A stretch of DNA of 64,000 nt from Mesorhizobium sp. M1C.F.Ca.ET.210.01.1.1 (GTDB lineage Bacteria; Pseudomonadota; Alphaproteobacteria; Rhizobiales; Rhizobiaceae). Under the pieces are notes generated by a model, which saw nothing but the letters and a program-made list of their open reading frames with translations, searched no databases and was not told the DNA's origin. The stretch lies in the NCBI RefSeq assembly GCF_004791585.1, contig NZ_SRUU01000016.1, positions 1 to 64,000 on the forward strand, written 5' to 3'. Numbering within the stretch: the first letter of the stretch is position 1; the number at the start of each line of letters is the position of its first letter. The translations under genes and the position numbers were made by a program. This document shows positions 35,960 through 45,955 of this stretch, one piece after another.

Positions 35960-36493
35960 ATGGCAATCCGTGATCTCATTCCCTGGGGCCGGGAGAGCAG
36001 CCAGCTCTCCGACATGTATCGCGATCTCCAACGTGGGGGCGACCCCTTCATGACGTTGCATCGCGAAATGAACCGCCTGTTCGACGACGCCATGCGCGGC
36101 TTCGAAACGCGCATGCCGTCGTTTGGCGCAGCCTTTGCCGGGCAAGCCTGGCCAAGTGTGGAAATCTCCGACAGCGAGACGGAGATCCACGTGACCGCAG
36201 AGATTCCCGGCATGGATGAAAAAGATATCGAGGTGCTGCTCGACGACGGCGTGTTGACGCTGCGCGGCGAGAAGCGCGCCGAAACCGAGGACAAGGGCAA
36301 GCAATTCTCCGAACGCTTCTACGGCCGTTTCGAGCGGCGCATCCCGATCGGCACCGAAGTCGAGGAAGACAAGGTCCACGCCAGCTTCCGCAACGGCGTG
36401 CTCACCGTGGCGCTGCCCAAGACCAAGCGCGCCCAGACCAAAGCCAGGCGCATCGCCGTCAACGAAGGCAAGGCTAGCAGCGCGAAGCATTGA
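35960..36493 (+). CDS. Small heat-shock protein Hsp20
   Basis: A 177-residue ATP-independent holdase of the alpha-crystallin family. The crystallin domain spans about residues 65-160: 'WPSVEISDSETEIHVTAEIP', 'LDDGVLTLRGEKRAE' and the signature 'SFRNGVLTVALPKTKRAQ'. A C-terminal I-x-V motif ('ARRIAVNE') is the usual oligomer contact. The N-terminus 'MAIRDLIPWGR' is typical of the larger rhizobial class. The gene is single, with an excellent ribosome site, and probably stress-induced, although I could not identify the promoter. Confidence 0.94.
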   Translation: MAIRDLIPWGRESSQLSDMYRDLQRGGDPFMTLHREMNRLFDDAMRGFETRMPSFGAAFAGQAWPSVEISDSETEIHVTAEIPGMDEKDIEVLLDDGVLTLRGEKRAETEDKGKQFSERFYGRFERRIPIGTEVEEDKVHASFRNGVLTVALPKTKRAQTKARRIAVNEGKASSAKH

Positions 36494-36535
36494 GGGCCTG
36501 GCGCCCCTCTCCCTTGTCGGGGACGGGGCGCACTT

Positions 36536-37636
36536 TCACCCCCGCTTCTTGATATCGGCGGCCACCGCCTGCGCCTCGATGCCGATCTCGCGCAACAGGC
36601 CGGTGACCGGATTGTGGAAGCCGATGAGATAGACGCCGAGGTCGGCTGCTCGTTGATTGACGCCGCTCTTTGCCGGCCGCAGCTCCGCAGGCAGGAAGCC
36701 GTCATAGCCCGGCCGGTAGCCGGTGGCGAAGATCACCGCGTCGAATTTCAGCTCGCGCCCGTCGGCGAATTTCGCGCCGTCCTCGGTGAAGCGGACGATG
36801 TCGGGAACAATGCCGATCCTGCCCGCCTTGATCGCCGCCACGGTGCCGACATCGATGACCGGAATGCGGCCGGCGTCGATCTGCGCAAGAATGCCGGTCT
36901 TCGGCCGCACGATGCCGTATTTCTCCAGCCTGCCCAGCGCTAGGTCGAGGATCTTTGGGAACATCCAGTCGTTCAACGCCTGCGGCATCGGCCGGCTGGC
37001 GATGCCGACCATCTGGATCGGCACGCCGAAGAGCTGGCGCGGCACGATGTGGACGCCCTTGCGCACCGAGATCGCCGGACGGGCGCCGGACTCGGCAAGA
37101 TCGAGCGCGATCTCGGCGCCGGTGTTGCCCATGCCGATGACCAGCACATTCCTGCCGACATAGGGAGCGGCCTCGGTGTAGGCGGCGCTGTGCAGCACTT
37201 CGCCCTTGAACGCCTCGATGCCGGCGAAGCCCGGCACGATCGGCTCGGCATTGTTGCCGGTGGCGACGACGATCTTCCTGGCGCCGATGTCGCCCGCGTC
37301 GGTCTCGACCAGGAATTTCCCGCCCGCGCGGCGGATCGATTTCACCGTCACGCCGAAGCGCGGCTTCAGGCCGAAGCGCTGGGCATAGGCATCGAGATAG
37401 GCGACCACCTTTTCGCGCGGGACATAGCGGGGGTGGCTTTTGGGGAACGGCACGAAGGGCAGCGAGGAGAAGGATTTCACCGTGTGCAGATGCAGCCGCC
37501 GGTAATGCCGCCGCCAGGCCGGCGCCACCTCGCCGGCCTTTTCGAGGATGGTGAAATCCATGCCCGCCTGTTTCAGGCAGGCGGCGACGGCCAGCCCCGC
37601 CGGCCCCGCGCCGACAATGACAACGTTGGTGTCCAT
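36536..37636 (-). CDS. Flavin-containing monooxygenase-type oxidoreductase
   Basis: A 366-residue two-dinucleotide-binding flavoprotein. The FAD loop is 'VVIVGAGPAGLAVAACLKQA' (near residue 5). The NADPH loop is 'VLVIGMGNTGAEIALDLAES' (near residue 165). 'IVVATGNNAEPIVPGFAGI' and 'AVIFATGYRPGYDGFLPAE' are the linker and C-terminal ATG motifs of flavin monooxygenases and YUCCA-like enzymes. The substrate is unknown; plant YUCCA relatives make auxin, but function here should not be assumed. ATG 37636 follows 'gggagggga'. Confidence 0.9.
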   Translation of the reverse strand: MDTNVVIVGAGPAGLAVAACLKQAGMDFTILEKAGEVAPAWRRHYRRLHLHTVKSFSSLPFVPFPKSHPRYVPREKVVAYLDAYAQRFGLKPRFGVTVKSIRRAGGKFLVETDAGDIGARKIVVATGNNAEPIVPGFAGIEAFKGEVLHSAAYTEAAPYVGRNVLVIGMGNTGAEIALDLAESGARPAISVRKGVHIVPRQLFGVPIQMVGIASRPMPQALNDWMFPKILDLALGRLEKYGIVRPKTGILAQIDAGRIPVIDVGTVAAIKAGRIGIVPDIVRFTEDGAKFADGRELKFDAVIFATGYRPGYDGFLPAELRPAKSGVNQRAADLGVYLIGFHNPVTGLLREIGIEAQAVAADIKKRG

Positions 37637-37734
37637 GCTCCCCTCCTCCCGAAAGGCGATGTCAGGCTATGCCGGGAAATGTCGCAGGGGCAAGTAGGGA
37701 GAAGCACCTACCAGGAGGAAGAGAAGGAGAGGCC

Positions 37735-37968
37735 CTACTCCATCCCACCCGGCACCTGCGGAACGTCTTCGGGCGGCTCGAGGATATCGATCAGCTTCGT
37801 CACCCTGGCGCTGGGCATCGCACGGCCCTCGTTGATCAGCGCCTCGTCGGCGCCGATCCAGGCGAAAGCCTCGCGCAGCTCCTCGAGGCTGGCGCCGGTG
37901 AGCGCGATGTCGGCGATCACAGCCTCGTCGACCGGGCCAAGCACGGAAATGATCTCGTTGCGGGTCAT
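37735..37968 (-). CDS. Conserved small hypothetical protein, 77 aa
   Basis: A 77-residue acidic, helical protein: 'MTRNEIISVLGPVDEAVIAD' and 'EELREAFAWIGADEALINEG', ending 'ILEPPEDVPQVPGGME'. There are no cysteines, signal or membrane segments. The composition and regular helices suggest a compact fold. ATG 37968 follows a 'gggaggctgcc' ribosome site. It lies 98 bp downstream, in strand order, of nothing obvious and upstream of the flavin monooxygenase gene's partner side, so no context-based function can be given. Confidence 0.75.
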   Translation of the reverse strand: MTRNEIISVLGPVDEAVIADIALTGASLEELREAFAWIGADEALINEGRAMPSARVTKLIDILEPPEDVPQVPGGME

Positions 37969-38190
37969 GGCAGCCTCCCCATGGTCGAGACGATGGCATA
38001 GAAACGACCGGCGGGCGCGGGGGTTCCGCCGTCATCAATGCCGGCGCCGGCCGCCAAAGTTTCCGCCTGGCAAATCCCCTCTCCTGCGATTTCCAACACT
38101 TGGCTATCGCTAGGAAGTTGAAATCGCTTTCTCCCCCATAAGGAGGAAGCTAGAACCGCGCTTCTCATCCGCAATCTACCCGAGAGTCCC

Positions 38191-38790
38191 ATGAAGCTCG
38201 TCCTCCTCCTTGCCGCACTGCTCCTTCCCTCGCCAGCGCTTGCCGACTGGAAGCCGGTCGAGAAGGTCGCGCCCTATGCCATCTCGGGCCAGACGGTGGA
38301 GGAGCTCTATGTCTCGATCGGCGAGAAGGGGCCGGTCATCGGCAAGGACCCGGCGGGCAATGAGCGGCGGGCGATCGCGCACACTTTCTTCAAGCTGACC
38401 TGGCAGCGGGACTACAGGCCGGAGAACGGCGCCTGCGTGCTGAAGACGGCGCGGCCGAAGCTTATCATCACCTACACGCTGCCGAAGCCCGCCGGGAAAC
38501 TTGCCCCGGCCGTCAAGGCGCGCTGGGATTCCTTCGCCGCCGGGCTCGCCGCGCATGAGAAGGTGCACGGCGCCGGCATCGTCGAGATGGTGGACAAGAT
38601 CGTCGCCTTCAGCGTCGGCCTCACCGTCGCCGACGACCCCGGCTGCACGAAGATCAGGGCGGAGCTGACGCAATATCTCGACCAGCTCTCCAGGGCGCAG
38701 CGCCAGGCCAGCCGCGATTTCGACAAGGTCGAGTTCGGACCGGGCGGGAACCTGCAGAAGCTGATCGCGGGGTTTTTGATTGGCGATTGA
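38191..38790 (+). CDS. DUF922-type secreted Zn protease
   Basis: A 199-residue exported protein with a signal peptide ('MKLVLLLAALLLPSPALADW', cleavage after ALA). The mature part carries a zinc-protease-like HExxH as 'GLAAHEKVHGAGIVEMVDKI' (near residue 130). The preceding 'LTWQRDYRPENGACVLKTA' matches the DUF922 family of predicted periplasmic Zn-dependent proteases. Two cysteines (GACV and PGCT) may pair. The target is unknown. ATG 38191 directly precedes the signal peptide. Confidence 0.85.
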   Translation: MKLVLLLAALLLPSPALADWKPVEKVAPYAISGQTVEELYVSIGEKGPVIGKDPAGNERRAIAHTFFKLTWQRDYRPENGACVLKTARPKLIITYTLPKPAGKLAPAVKARWDSFAAGLAAHEKVHGAGIVEMVDKIVAFSVGLTVADDPGCTKIRAELTQYLDQLSRAQRQASRDFDKVEFGPGGNLQKLIAGFLIGD

Positions 38791-38948
38791 AAAGGGCTGA
38801 GCGGCACCTGTCGGTTTCCTCGCCCGACACGGCGAGCAGAGCCGCAATGGAAGCAACCAGCAGCGCTCGAACTTGGACAGTCCGCAACCGACCCCCATTC
38901 CGCGAATGGTCACCGGTCAGATTCTCTCGGCCAGGTCGAGGCTTATGT

Positions 38949-38964
38949 ATTAGTAATTACTAAT
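38949..38964. promoter_or_regulatory. AT-rich perfect palindrome
   Basis: ATTAGTAATTACTAAT is a 16-bp perfect palindrome in a high-GC genome, 300 bp upstream of the ABC operon. It resembles MarR- or TetR-type operators. The regulator is unknown. Confidence 0.45.
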
Positions 38965-39095
38965 GTATATTTACCGTCATTCTACGAATTGTCGGCGGCG
39001 CGGCGCGGCTTGACTTGGCCTCGCAGCCGGCATCGCTCATTTTTCCCCAGCGACAAAAGTATAAGCGTGCGCGCCGCCGCTTTACAGGCGGATTT

Positions 39096-39107
39096 GGTAG
39101 CGCTACC
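39096..39107. promoter_or_regulatory. LacI-family operator upstream of the ABC operon
   Basis: GGTAGCGCTACC is a 12-bp perfect palindrome centred on CG, the classic form of LacI/GalR-family sites in alphaproteobacterial sugar operons. It lies about 30 bp after a -10-like TATAAG (39060) and 142 bp before the ATPase start. A repressor bound there could block transcription until sugar is present. No LacI gene is in the window. Confidence 0.65.
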
Positions 39108-39248
39108 GTTTCACAGTCGCGTGACCCGGGGGGAGCTGGGGCAGACGTCGCCGACTCCAGTGGTGGATGCTTGTCGGCATCCGTTTCAGCCACACCTGAT
39201 ACAAACGGCTCCCCGCGAGACTTCGCAGGGACCATCGGGAGGAATGCG

Positions 39249-40325
<1,077 letters not shown>

Positions 40326-40361
40326 GCCACCCAGCGAGGAAACACACAGGAGGAGACGAGC

Positions 40362-41687
40362 ATGAAGTTCACCAGACGCGACGTGATCCGCACGACCGCC
40401 GGCGCGGCCGCCGGAGCCTTGGGCAGCCGCTTCGTCGGCTCGACCGCCTTTGCCCAGGACACCCTGACCTACAAGCCCGAGGACGGTGCGAAGCTCAGGC
40501 TGCTGCGCTGGTCGCCTTTCGTGCAGGGCGACGAGGACCAGTGGCTGAAGAACACGAAGCGGTTCACCGAGGCGACCGGCGTGGAGGTTCGTGTCGACAA
40601 GGAAAGCTGGGAAGACATCCGGCCCAAGGCGGCGGTCGCCGCCAATGTCGGTTCCGGCCCGGACCTGATGCTCGTCTGGTTCGACGATCCGCATCAGTAT
40701 CCCGACAAGCTGCTCGACGTGACCGAACTCGGCGACCATCTCGGCAAGAAGTATGGCGGCTGGCACGACGGCCCGAAACAGTATGCGACGCGCGAGGGCA
40801 AGTTCCTCGGCCTGCCGTTGGCCACCATCGGCAATGCCATCGTCTATCGCGAAAGCTGGGTGAAGGAAGCCGGTTTCTCGGAATTTCCGAAGGACACGGC
40901 CGGCTTCCTCGAGCTTTGCAAGGCATTGCAGGCGAAGGGACATCCGGCCGGTTTCACGCATGGCCATGGCGTCGGCGATGGCAACAACTATGCTCATTGG
41001 CTGCTCTGGAGCCATGGCGGCCAGATGGTCGACGAGAAGGGCAAGGTCACCATCAACAGCCCCGAGACGCTGAAGGCGATCGAATACGCGCAGCAGCTCT
41101 ACAAGACCTTCATTCCCGGAACTGAAAGCTGGCTCGACGTGAACAACAACCGTGCCTTCCTGGCCGGCGAAGTGAGCGTCATCGCCAACGGCATTTCCGT
41201 CTACAACACGGCCAAGGTCAACAAGGACAAGGATCCGAAACTGACCGAAATCGCCAAGGACATGCGCACGACCAACCTGCCGATCGGCCCGGTCGGGAAA
41301 TCGGTCGAGCTGTTCCAGGTGACGACGGCCGTCATCTTCAACTACACGCCCTACCCCAACGCGGCCAAAGCCTATCTGCAGTTCATGTTCGAGGACCCGC
41401 AGATGTCGGACTGGATCACGTCGTCGGCCGGCTATTGCTGCCAGACGCTGAAGGCCTTCGACAGCAACCCGGTATGGAAGGCCGATCCGAACAACGCGGC
41501 TTACGCGAAAGCCTCGGCGACGCTGCGTCCCAACGGCTATGCCGGGCCGCTCGGCTATGCCTCGGCCGCGACTATGGCCGACTATGTGCTGGTCGACATG
41601 TTCGCCAAGGCGGTGACGGGCCAGGCCACGCCGCAGGAGGCAATGGAAGAGGCCGAGAAGCGCGCCAACCGCTACTATCGCGTCTGA
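40362..41687 (+). CDS. Sugar ABC transporter substrate-binding protein (Tat)
   Basis: A 441-residue extracellular binding protein of family 1 (oligosaccharide or polyol type). The N-terminus has a twin-arginine signal: 'MKFTRRDVIRTTAGAAAG', cleavage after AFA. The mature domain has 'GPDLMLVWFDDPHQYPDKLL', 'GLPLATIGNAIVYRESWVKE' and 'FIPGTESWLDVNNNRAFLAG', all typical of the family. Tat export suggests folding before secretion. The sugar cannot be told from sequence. It follows the ATPase by 36 bp, with 'aggaggagacgagc' as ribosome site. Confidence 0.94.
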   Translation: MKFTRRDVIRTTAGAAAGALGSRFVGSTAFAQDTLTYKPEDGAKLRLLRWSPFVQGDEDQWLKNTKRFTEATGVEVRVDKESWEDIRPKAAVAANVGSGPDLMLVWFDDPHQYPDKLLDVTELGDHLGKKYGGWHDGPKQYATREGKFLGLPLATIGNAIVYRESWVKEAGFSEFPKDTAGFLELCKALQAKGHPAGFTHGHGVGDGNNYAHWLLWSHGGQMVDEKGKVTINSPETLKAIEYAQQLYKTFIPGTESWLDVNNNRAFLAGEVSVIANGISVYNTAKVNKDKDPKLTEIAKDMRTTNLPIGPVGKSVELFQVTTAVIFNYTPYPNAAKAYLQFMFEDPQMSDWITSSAGYCCQTLKAFDSNPVWKADPNNAAYAKASATLRPNGYAGPLGYASAATMADYVLVDMFAKAVTGQATPQEAMEEAEKRANRYYRV

Positions 41688-41789
41688 TCCTGTTCGACCT
41701 CAGCCGGGGTGGCACGTCTTTCGGAGGCGTGCGGAAGAAGGGCTGCCGCCCCGGCCGTTCCACCAGACCTCGCACAGGGAGCCCGCGCC

Positions 41790-42728
41790 ATGGCCGTGCC
41801 ATCCGTTGCCATTCAGCAACGTCCGTCGATGCTTTCGCGGCTGGCCGAGAGCCGCAACACCCTGGGCCTCGGCTTCATGCTGCCGGCGGCGGCGTTGCTC
41901 CTGGTCTTTCTCACCTATCCGCTGGGGCTCGGCATTTGGCTCGGCTTCACCGACACCCGCATCGGCCGGCCAGGCATCTTCATAGGCATCGAGAACTATC
42001 AATATCTGTGGAGCGACGGCGTCTTCTGGCTCTCCGTCTTCAACACCTTGCTTTACACGATAAGCGCTTCGATCCTGAAGTTCGTGCTCGGCCTCTGGCT
42101 GGCGCTCATCCTCAACGAGAAATTGCCGTTCAAATCCTTCTTCCGCGCGATCGTCCTGCTGCCCTGGGTGGTGCCGACGGTGCTGTCGGCCATCGCCTTC
42201 TGGTGGATTTACGATTCGCAGTTTTCGATCCTGTCCTGGGCGCTGCAGCAGATGGGATTGATCGACCACCGGATCAATTTCCTCGGCGACCCGACCAATG
42301 CGCGCGCCTCGGTCATCGCTGCCAATGTCTGGCGCGGCATTCCATTCGTCGCCATCACGCTGCTCGCCGGTCTGCAGACGATCCCGCAATCGCTCTATGA
42401 AGCTGCCACGCTCGACGGCGCCAGCCGCTGGCAACTGTTCCGCCATGTGACGCTGCCGCTGTTGACGCCGATCATCGCCATCACCATGACGTTTTCGGTG
42501 CTGTTTACCTTCACCGACTTCCAGCTCATCTACGTGCTGACCCGCGGCGGGCCGGTGAACGCCACCCATCTGATGGCGACATTGTCGTTCCAGCGCGGCA
42601 TCTCAGGGGGCCAGCTCGGCGAAGGCGCGGCAATCGCCGTCGCCATGATCCCCTTCCTGCTGGCGGCGATCCTGTTCAGCTATTTCGGCCTGCAACGGCG
42701 CAGGTGGCAGCAAGGCGGCGGAGACTGA
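41790..42728 (+). CDS. Sugar ABC transporter permease (MalF-type)
   Basis: A 312-residue membrane protein with six transmembrane helices. The EAA loop that contacts the ATPase is 'LYEAATLDGASRWQLFRHVT' (near residue 212). 'VLPWVVPTVLSAIAFWWIYD' is a typical MalF-side helix. The start ATG 41790 has 'cacagggagcccg' ahead; the longer frame from 41709 reads through the 102-bp spacer after the binding-protein gene. That spacer has a GC-rich hairpin ('ggctgccgccccggcc') that might tune expression. The stop and the next gene's ATG are 1 bp apart. Confidence 0.93.
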   Translation: MAVPSVAIQQRPSMLSRLAESRNTLGLGFMLPAAALLLVFLTYPLGLGIWLGFTDTRIGRPGIFIGIENYQYLWSDGVFWLSVFNTLLYTISASILKFVLGLWLALILNEKLPFKSFFRAIVLLPWVVPTVLSAIAFWWIYDSQFSILSWALQQMGLIDHRINFLGDPTNARASVIAANVWRGIPFVAITLLAGLQTIPQSLYEAATLDGASRWQLFRHVTLPLLTPIIAITMTFSVLFTFTDFQLIYVLTRGGPVNATHLMATLSFQRGISGGQLGEGAAIAVAMIPFLLAAILFSYFGLQRRRWQQGGGD

Positions 42729-42729
42729 C

Positions 42730-43623
42730 ATGGCCGCGATCAAGGAAGTCGAGCGCATGGATACCGACGAAGGCGGCATGGGCTACCTGCAAAGCCTGCC
42801 GCGCCGGGTGGTGACGGTCTATCTGCCGCTGCTGGTGTTTATGATCGTGCTGTTGTTTCCGTTCTACTGGATGACGATCACGGCGGTTAAACCCAATGTC
42901 GAGATGACCGACTATGTGAACTACAACCCGTTCTGGGTGGTGCATCCGACGCTGGAGCACATACGCTACCTGCTCCTCGAGACCTCCTATCCCGGCTGGC
43001 TGCTCAACACGGTGATCATCTCGACCGCCGCCACCTTCCTGTCGCTGGCGGCCGCGGTGCTTGCCGCCTACGCGATCGAAAGGCTGCGGTTCTCGGGCGC
43101 GCGCCAGGTCGGCCTTGGCATCTTCCTCGCCTATCTGGTGCCGCCCTCGATCCTGTTCATCCCGCTGTCGGTCATGGTGTTCAACCTCGGCCTCTACGAC
43201 ACCCCGTTCGCGCTGATCCTCACCTACCCGACCTTCCTGATCCCGTTCTGCACCTGGCTCTTGATGGGCTATTTCCGCTCGATCCCGTTCGAGCTGGAGG
43301 AATGCGCGCTCATTGACGGCGCAACCCGCTGGCAGATCCTCACCAAGATCGTGCTGCCGCTGTCGGTGCCTGGCCTGATCTCGGCCGGCATCTTCGCCTT
43401 CACGCTCTCCTGGAACGAATTCATCTATGCGCTGACCTTCATCCAGTCATCCGAGAAGAAGACGGTGCCGGTCGGCGTGCTCACCGAGCTCGTCCGCTCC
43501 GACGTCTATGAATGGGGAGCGCTGATGGCAGGCGCGCTGATCGGCTCGCTGCCGGTGGTGGTGCTCTATTCCTTCTTCGTCGAGCACTATGTGTCCTCGA
43601 TGACCGGCGCGGTAAAGGAATAG
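42730..43623 (+). CDS. Sugar ABC transporter permease (MalG-type)
   Basis: A 297-residue second permease with six transmembrane helices. Its EAA loop is 'FELEECALIDGATRWQILTK' (near residue 195), followed by 'IVLPLSVPGLISAGIFAFTL' and 'SWNEFIYALTFIQSSEKKTV', a MalG signature. It starts 1 bp after the MalF-type stop, so the two are translationally coupled. It is the last gene of the operon. The next gene is convergent. Confidence 0.94.
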   Translation: MAAIKEVERMDTDEGGMGYLQSLPRRVVTVYLPLLVFMIVLLFPFYWMTITAVKPNVEMTDYVNYNPFWVVHPTLEHIRYLLLETSYPGWLLNTVIISTAATFLSLAAAVLAAYAIERLRFSGARQVGLGIFLAYLVPPSILFIPLSVMVFNLGLYDTPFALILTYPTFLIPFCTWLLMGYFRSIPFELEECALIDGATRWQILTKIVLPLSVPGLISAGIFAFTLSWNEFIYALTFIQSSEKKTVPVGVLTELVRSDVYEWGALMAGALIGSLPVVVLYSFFVEHYVSSMTGAVKE

Positions 43624-43671
43624 CGTCGCCTCGCGTCGGCACCGGCACGGGATCATGCCTGTTGACCGGAA

Positions 43672-45126
43672 CTAGCCAGGCGGCACGAGCTTTGCCGCCT
43701 CGCGGATGGCGCGCACGGCACCCTGATTGGTGACGGGATAGCCCGATATGAAACCCTCCACCGAGAAGCCGGGAAATTCGGCTCGCAGCCTGGCCGCGAT
43801 GGCAGCTGCCTCGGGCCCCTCGCCCAGAGTGGCATGGGCGAGCATCAGAAAAATCAATACGTGCGGAGAATCCGGCGTGCTCCGCCGCAGCGCGGCAATG
43901 GCTTCGCGGTACCTGCCGGCCGTGAACAGGACGCGGCCCTGCATGCCGAAATACCAGGGCGGAGCAAGCGGGTTGAGGCGCATGGCGCGCTCGATGAGCG
44001 GGAGGGCTTCCGCCGGATCGCCGGCAACCAGCGCCTTGCTGCCGGCGAGCAGCACCAGCGTGTCGGCATGGTTGGCGCCGAATTCGAAGGCGCGCCGGTG
44101 GGCGCTTTCGGCCGCCTCCAGATCGCCGAGGCAACCCATGAGATCGCCGTAGCAGGTGTGTGCGGCGCTGTCAGTCGGGTCGAGCCGCAGCGCGTTTTCG
44201 ACCGCCCAGCGCCATTTCCCAATCGAGGCGTTGAGATTCTCGCCAAAACCGTTGCACGCCTCGATCGAATAGGCGTAGGCGAGTTCGGTCCAGGCCCTGA
44301 CCAAGGTCGGGTCGAGCTCGAGCGCGCGTGAAAACAGCCTGATGGCTTCCCTGTTGCCGCTGCGGCTGAACGTGTTGTGCTGCTCGACACCGAGCAGATA
44401 GCAGTCGTAGGCGCGCAGGCTGGCCGGCGGCTTGCGGCGGATCGCATTGCGGCCGACCGTGGCGATCGCCCCGAAACAGCCGGCGAGCGCGTTGATGACG
44501 CTTTCGGTCAGGCTGTCCTGCAGCGCGAAGACGTCCTCCACGGGTCGGTCGAAGCGTTCGCTCCACAGGCTGACGCCGGTCCGCGCATCGGCCAATTCCA
44601 TCGTCAGCCGCACCCGCCGGGCGTCGGCGCGCAGCTGGCCGGACAGAACATAGGCGGCGCCCAAGGCCTTGCCGTCGGCGGCGAAATCGGCCGGCTTGCT
44701 GCCCAGTGCCTTCATGGTGTGGAAGGCGACGACCGGCAGGTCCGCGTAGCGCGCAAGGTCGACGGTAATGTCCGACGACAGGCCGTCGGCAAAGCGGCGC
44801 CAGTGCTCGTCGGCGCTCAGGCATTCGATGGGAAATATCGCAAGCAGCGGCGAAGCGTCCGGACCGGCCGACGGCCCGGCCGGCGCGCTGCCGATGGCGT
44901 TGATATGCATGGCCAGCGCGACCTTGCTGCGCACGCCGAGCTTTTCGTAGATCGCGGCGAGATGGGTACGCACCGTCGACGGCGCGATGAACAGCGCCTC
45001 GCCGATCTCGCGGTAAGTCAGGCCAGCCGCGAACCTCTCCGCCACCGCGCGCTCGCGCTCGGACAAGGCCGGGAGGGGCTGGCCCGGCGAAATCAGTGCC
45101 GAAGCGGCTGTCGCGTTGTGGTTCAT
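43672..45126 (-). CDS. LuxR-HTH regulator with TolB-like and TPR domains
   Basis: A 484-residue regulator. A LuxR-type helix-turn-helix is at the N-terminus (about 17-80): 'LSERERAVAERFAAGLTYRE' then 'APSTVRTHLAAIYEKLGVRS'. No receiver domain precedes it. Residues about 105-215 form a TolB-N-like segment ('ADGLSSDITVDLARYADLPV', 'YVLSGQLRADARRVRLTMEL'). The rest (about 230-484) is TPR-rich ('AIRLFSRALELDPTLVRAWT'). The same middle and end, with a different DNA-binding domain, occur in the gene at 45956. It is divergent from a DUF1127 gene. ATG 45126 is chosen over the frame start at 45204. The trigger is unknown. Confidence 0.87.
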   Translation of the reverse strand: MNHNATAASALISPGQPLPALSERERAVAERFAAGLTYREIGEALFIAPSTVRTHLAAIYEKLGVRSKVALAMHINAIGSAPAGPSAGPDASPLLAIFPIECLSADEHWRRFADGLSSDITVDLARYADLPVVAFHTMKALGSKPADFAADGKALGAAYVLSGQLRADARRVRLTMELADARTGVSLWSERFDRPVEDVFALQDSLTESVINALAGCFGAIATVGRNAIRRKPPASLRAYDCYLLGVEQHNTFSRSGNREAIRLFSRALELDPTLVRAWTELAYAYSIEACNGFGENLNASIGKWRWAVENALRLDPTDSAAHTCYGDLMGCLGDLEAAESAHRRAFEFGANHADTLVLLAGSKALVAGDPAEALPLIERAMRLNPLAPPWYFGMQGRVLFTAGRYREAIAALRRSTPDSPHVLIFLMLAHATLGEGPEAAAIAARLRAEFPGFSVEGFISGYPVTNQGAVRAIREAAKLVPPG

Positions 45127-45283
45127 TCCGATCCGCCTGCGCGCGAACGGGACCAACGCCCGCCACCACAAAATACTACAAATGCAGGACCCAAAACACT
45201 GCATGCGGCCGATGGCGCTGCAGAGCCCTGCGGTTCAGGCTCCTCGCATACCCTCGATGAGGGCCATTCATTCCGAGGAGCCG

Positions 45284-45541
45284 ATGATGAAACCGACATT
45301 GAACACGATTTCCGATTTTTACGGCGCCGTGCGGCTCGATGTCCGCGAACTGGCGGCCGGAGAAAGCCTCTTTCCGCGCCGGCCCGGCCTGTTCGGGCTT
45401 TTCGCCGTGTGGCGCGAGCGCGCCTGCTTCCGCGAGGAGCTGGCGGCCAAGGCGCGCGACACGCCATATCTGATCGGCGATATCGGTCTGACCATGGACG
45501 ACGTGCGGGAGGAACTCGCCAAGCCGTTCTGGCGGCGGTAG
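45284..45541 (+). CDS. DUF1127-type small protein
   Basis: An 85-residue protein: 'MMKPTLNTISDFYGAVRLDV', a middle 'PRRPGLFGLFAVWRERACFR', and a YjiS/DUF1127 end 'YLIGDIGLTMDDVREELAKP'. Start ATG 45284 (or the next codon, 45287) follows 'gaggagcc'. It lies in the gap between two TPR regulators and is divergent from the LuxR-type one, so it is a likely target of that regulator. Basic small DUF1127 proteins may act as RNA-binding regulators. The family has a second member at 23636. Confidence 0.82.
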   Translation: MMKPTLNTISDFYGAVRLDVRELAAGESLFPRRPGLFGLFAVWRERACFREELAAKARDTPYLIGDIGLTMDDVREELAKPFWRR

Positions 45542-45664
45542 CCAGGACAATTCAGCAAAAAATCAGCGTCCGTTCAGGACGAGAGGCGCCGCTCGGAGAG
45601 ATGCTTCCGACAACCGACGAGCGGTCGGGGCGCTGCTGCCCCCGCCAAACCAAGGAGGGCAATC

Positions 45665-45892
45665 ATGCTTGTGAGGGCTGACGCGCAGTTTGCGCCCGCG
45701 CAGCTGGCACGAGAGGAAATGCTTCGTTTCCTTTCGACCGGATTTGGCGGTCCATGTTGTGGCGAGAGCAACGAGATGCTGAGCTACCTCGAGGGGCTGG
45801 CGTCCAGCGAGAAGGCCGCGGACACCGAGCCGCCCAGGCCAAGGTCTCGCCTGCGCGGCCTCTTTTCGGGCTTGCACTTGTTTCCAGCTTGA
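45665..45892 (+). CDS. Small hypothetical protein, 75 aa
   Basis: A 75-residue protein: 'MLVRADAQFAPAQLAREEML', then 'GFGGPCCGESNEMLSYLEGL' and a basic Pro/Arg end 'PPRPRSRLRGLFSGLHLF'. A vicinal Cys pair (PCCG) is notable. It has a very good ribosome site ('caaggagggcaatc') before ATG 45665, so I consider it real. It lies between the DUF1127 gene and the winged-helix TPR regulator, in the same direction as both. The family is not recognised. Confidence 0.65.
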   Translation: MLVRADAQFAPAQLAREEMLRFLSTGFGGPCCGESNEMLSYLEGLASSEKAADTEPPRPRSRLRGLFSGLHLFPA

Positions 45893-45955
45893 CCTTGCCG
45901 GCAGATGCGGGTCCGATGATCCTCGCGCAATCAGGCGCGTCGATGGGACAAGGGC

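Larger units (their letters stand above)
38791..39248. other. Control region of the sugar ABC operon
   Basis: No gene is supported in this 458-bp gap. It contains an AT-rich dyad near 38949, TTGACT at 39010, a -10-like TATAAG at 39060 and a LacI-type operator at 39096. A 'gggagg' ribosome site at the right end serves the ATPase gene. Confidence 0.55.
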
